A DNA stretch of 64,000 nucleotides. It comes from Prolixibacteraceae bacterium (GTDB lineage: Bacteria; Bacteroidota; Bacteroidia; Bacteroidales; Prolixibacteraceae). A program made the position numbers and the translations under genes. The stretch spans positions 62,001 through 126,000 of the forward strand of contig DOAQ01000020.1 of NCBI GenBank assembly GCA_003506435.1. Reading direction: 5' to 3'. The notes below the pieces were generated by a model, which was not told where the DNA came from, ran no database searches, and saw nothing but the letters and a program-made list of their open reading frames with translations. Of this stretch, positions 63,160-64,000 are shown piece after piece. The number at the start of each line of letters is the position of its first letter. Position 1 is the first letter of the stretch.

Positions 63160-64000
63160 ATGGAAAATCTTGACTGGAAAAAACTTGGATTCGGATACAT
63201 GGATACCGACTATAACGTAAGATGTTATTTTCGTAAAGGGACGTGGGGCGAGTTGGAAGTATCTTCTGAGACACATATTTCGGTTCACATGGCGGCCACT
63301 GGTCTTCATTATGGACAAGAAGCTTTTGAAGGACTCAAAGCTTTTAAAGGAAAAGATGGAAAAATTCGTATTTTCCGTCTCGATGAGAATGCAAAAAGAT
63401 TGCAATCTTCATGTCGTGGTACATTGATGGCTGAATTGCCGGTCGAAAAATTTGCTGAAGCAGTAATTAAAGCCGTTAAACTGAACGAACGTTTTGTGCC
63501 GCCTTATGAGTCTGGCGCTTCGTTATATATTCGTCCTTTGCTTTTTGGCTCCGGCCCGCAGATAGGCGTTCGCCCTGCTGATGAATATCTTTTCGTGGTT
63601 ATGGTAATGCCTGTTGGTCCCTATTTTAAAGGCGGATTCAGTGCAAATTCTTATGTCATTACACGTAAGTATGACCGTGCAGCACCTCAGGGAACCGGTA
63701 CTTTCAAGATTGGTGGAAACTATGCTGCCAGCCTTTGTGCAAACAAAGAGGCTCACGACATGGGATATACATCTGAATTTTATCTCGACGCCAAAGAGAA
63801 AAAATATATCGACGAATGTGGCGCTGCCAATTTCTTTGGAATAAAAAACAATACCTACATTACGCCTAAATCATCGTCGGTACTGCCGTCCATCACCAAC
63901 AAGAGTTTGCAACAATTGGCTCTTGATATGGGAATGAAAGTAGAAGCAAGGCAAATACCTGTTGAGGAATTAACAACATTTGAAGAAGCTGGCGCTTGCG
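63160..64000 (+). CDS. ilvE: Branched-chain amino acid aminotransferase (5' part)
   Basis: The gene runs off the right edge; 280 residues are present. The start MENLDWKKLGFGYMDTDYNVRCYF at ATG 63160 fits the family; an in-frame ATG at 63121 would add 13 residues. Signatures include HYGQEAFEGLKAFKGKDGKIRIFR, LYIRPLLFGSGPQIGV and the PLP lysine K183 in GTFKIGGNYAAS, followed by IDECGAANFFGI. It transfers the amino group between glutamate and branched-chain 2-oxo acids in the cytoplasm. Confidence 0.95.
   Translation, partial: MENLDWKKLGFGYMDTDYNVRCYFRKGTWGELEVSSETHISVHMAATGLHYGQEAFEGLKAFKGKDGKIRIFRLDENAKRLQSSCRGTLMAELPVEKFAEAVIKAVKLNERFVPPYESGASLYIRPLLFGSGPQIGVRPADEYLFVVMVMPVGPYFKGGFSANSYVITRKYDRAAPQGTGTFKIGGNYAASLCANKEAHDMGYTSEFYLDAKEKKYIDECGAANFFGIKNNTYITPKSSSVLPSITNKSLQQLALDMGMKVEARQIPVEELTTFEEAGAC

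Overview
The window is a stretch of Bacteroidota chromosome, probably from the Marinilabiliales/Bacteroidales side of the phylum. The signs are SusC/SusD, type IX secretion (T9SS) C-terminal sorting domains, GldA, the long two-domain form of IspG, ECF sigma/FecR signalling, and promoters with a TAnnTTTG -7 box instead of a classical -10. The species cannot be named from the sequence.

Region 1 (1-19915, all + strand) is a tightly packed set of exported carbohydrate-active proteins without its own SusC/D pair in view. It holds the tail of a CocE/NonD-type hydrolase, a GH16-like enzyme, an esterase fused to a phage-type S74 chaperone domain, a six-hairpin glycosidase, a transglutaminase-like protein, a DUF4838 protein, a GH106-type rhamnosidase, a GH2 beta-mannosidase and a GH43 enzyme. 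Two cytoplasmic UroD/MtaA-like proteins are interleaved with them. A clear terminator closes the run.

Region 2 (20286-25590) is a signalling locus and the most unusual part. One uninterrupted frame encodes an ECF sigma factor, an internal signal-peptide-like segment, and a complete STN/plug/barrel TonB-dependent receptor. It is followed by a FecR-type anti-sigma factor and a DUF4382 lipoprotein.

Region 3 (25758-43126) is a complete polysaccharide utilization locus, probably for a beta-1,3(1,6)-glucan such as laminarin. It contains a membrane-spanning beta-propeller regulator with a LuxR-type HTH, SusC, SusD, a PKD surface glycan-binding lipoprotein, GH3, GH5-CBM6, and two GH16 enzymes. The GH5 gene is split by a -1 frame change at an A9/A_AAA_AAG slippery site.

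Region 4 (43184-52603) is mainly housekeeping: a HAD phosphatase, ispG, gldA, metK behind a SAM-II-like riboswitch, and a DEAD-box helicase. An AT-rich two-gene insert (cytoplasmic trypsin-like protein, TonB-C/TPR protein) sits between metK and the helicase. Gene-poor gaps here carry two arrays of short palindromes spaced exactly about 22 bp apart, a long imperfect hairpin and dispersed palindromic repeats.

Region 5 (52712-64000) holds a minus-strand module of the kind common in Planctomycetes (PPC-domain protein, DUF1501, DUF1549/DUF1553) led by a chorismatase/RidA-like gene, and a GH2 glycosidase. Divergent from the GH2 gene, across a perfect 19-bp dyad, is a winged-helix transmembrane protein. 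The window ends inside ilvE. No rRNA, tRNA, CRISPR array or transposase was seen.
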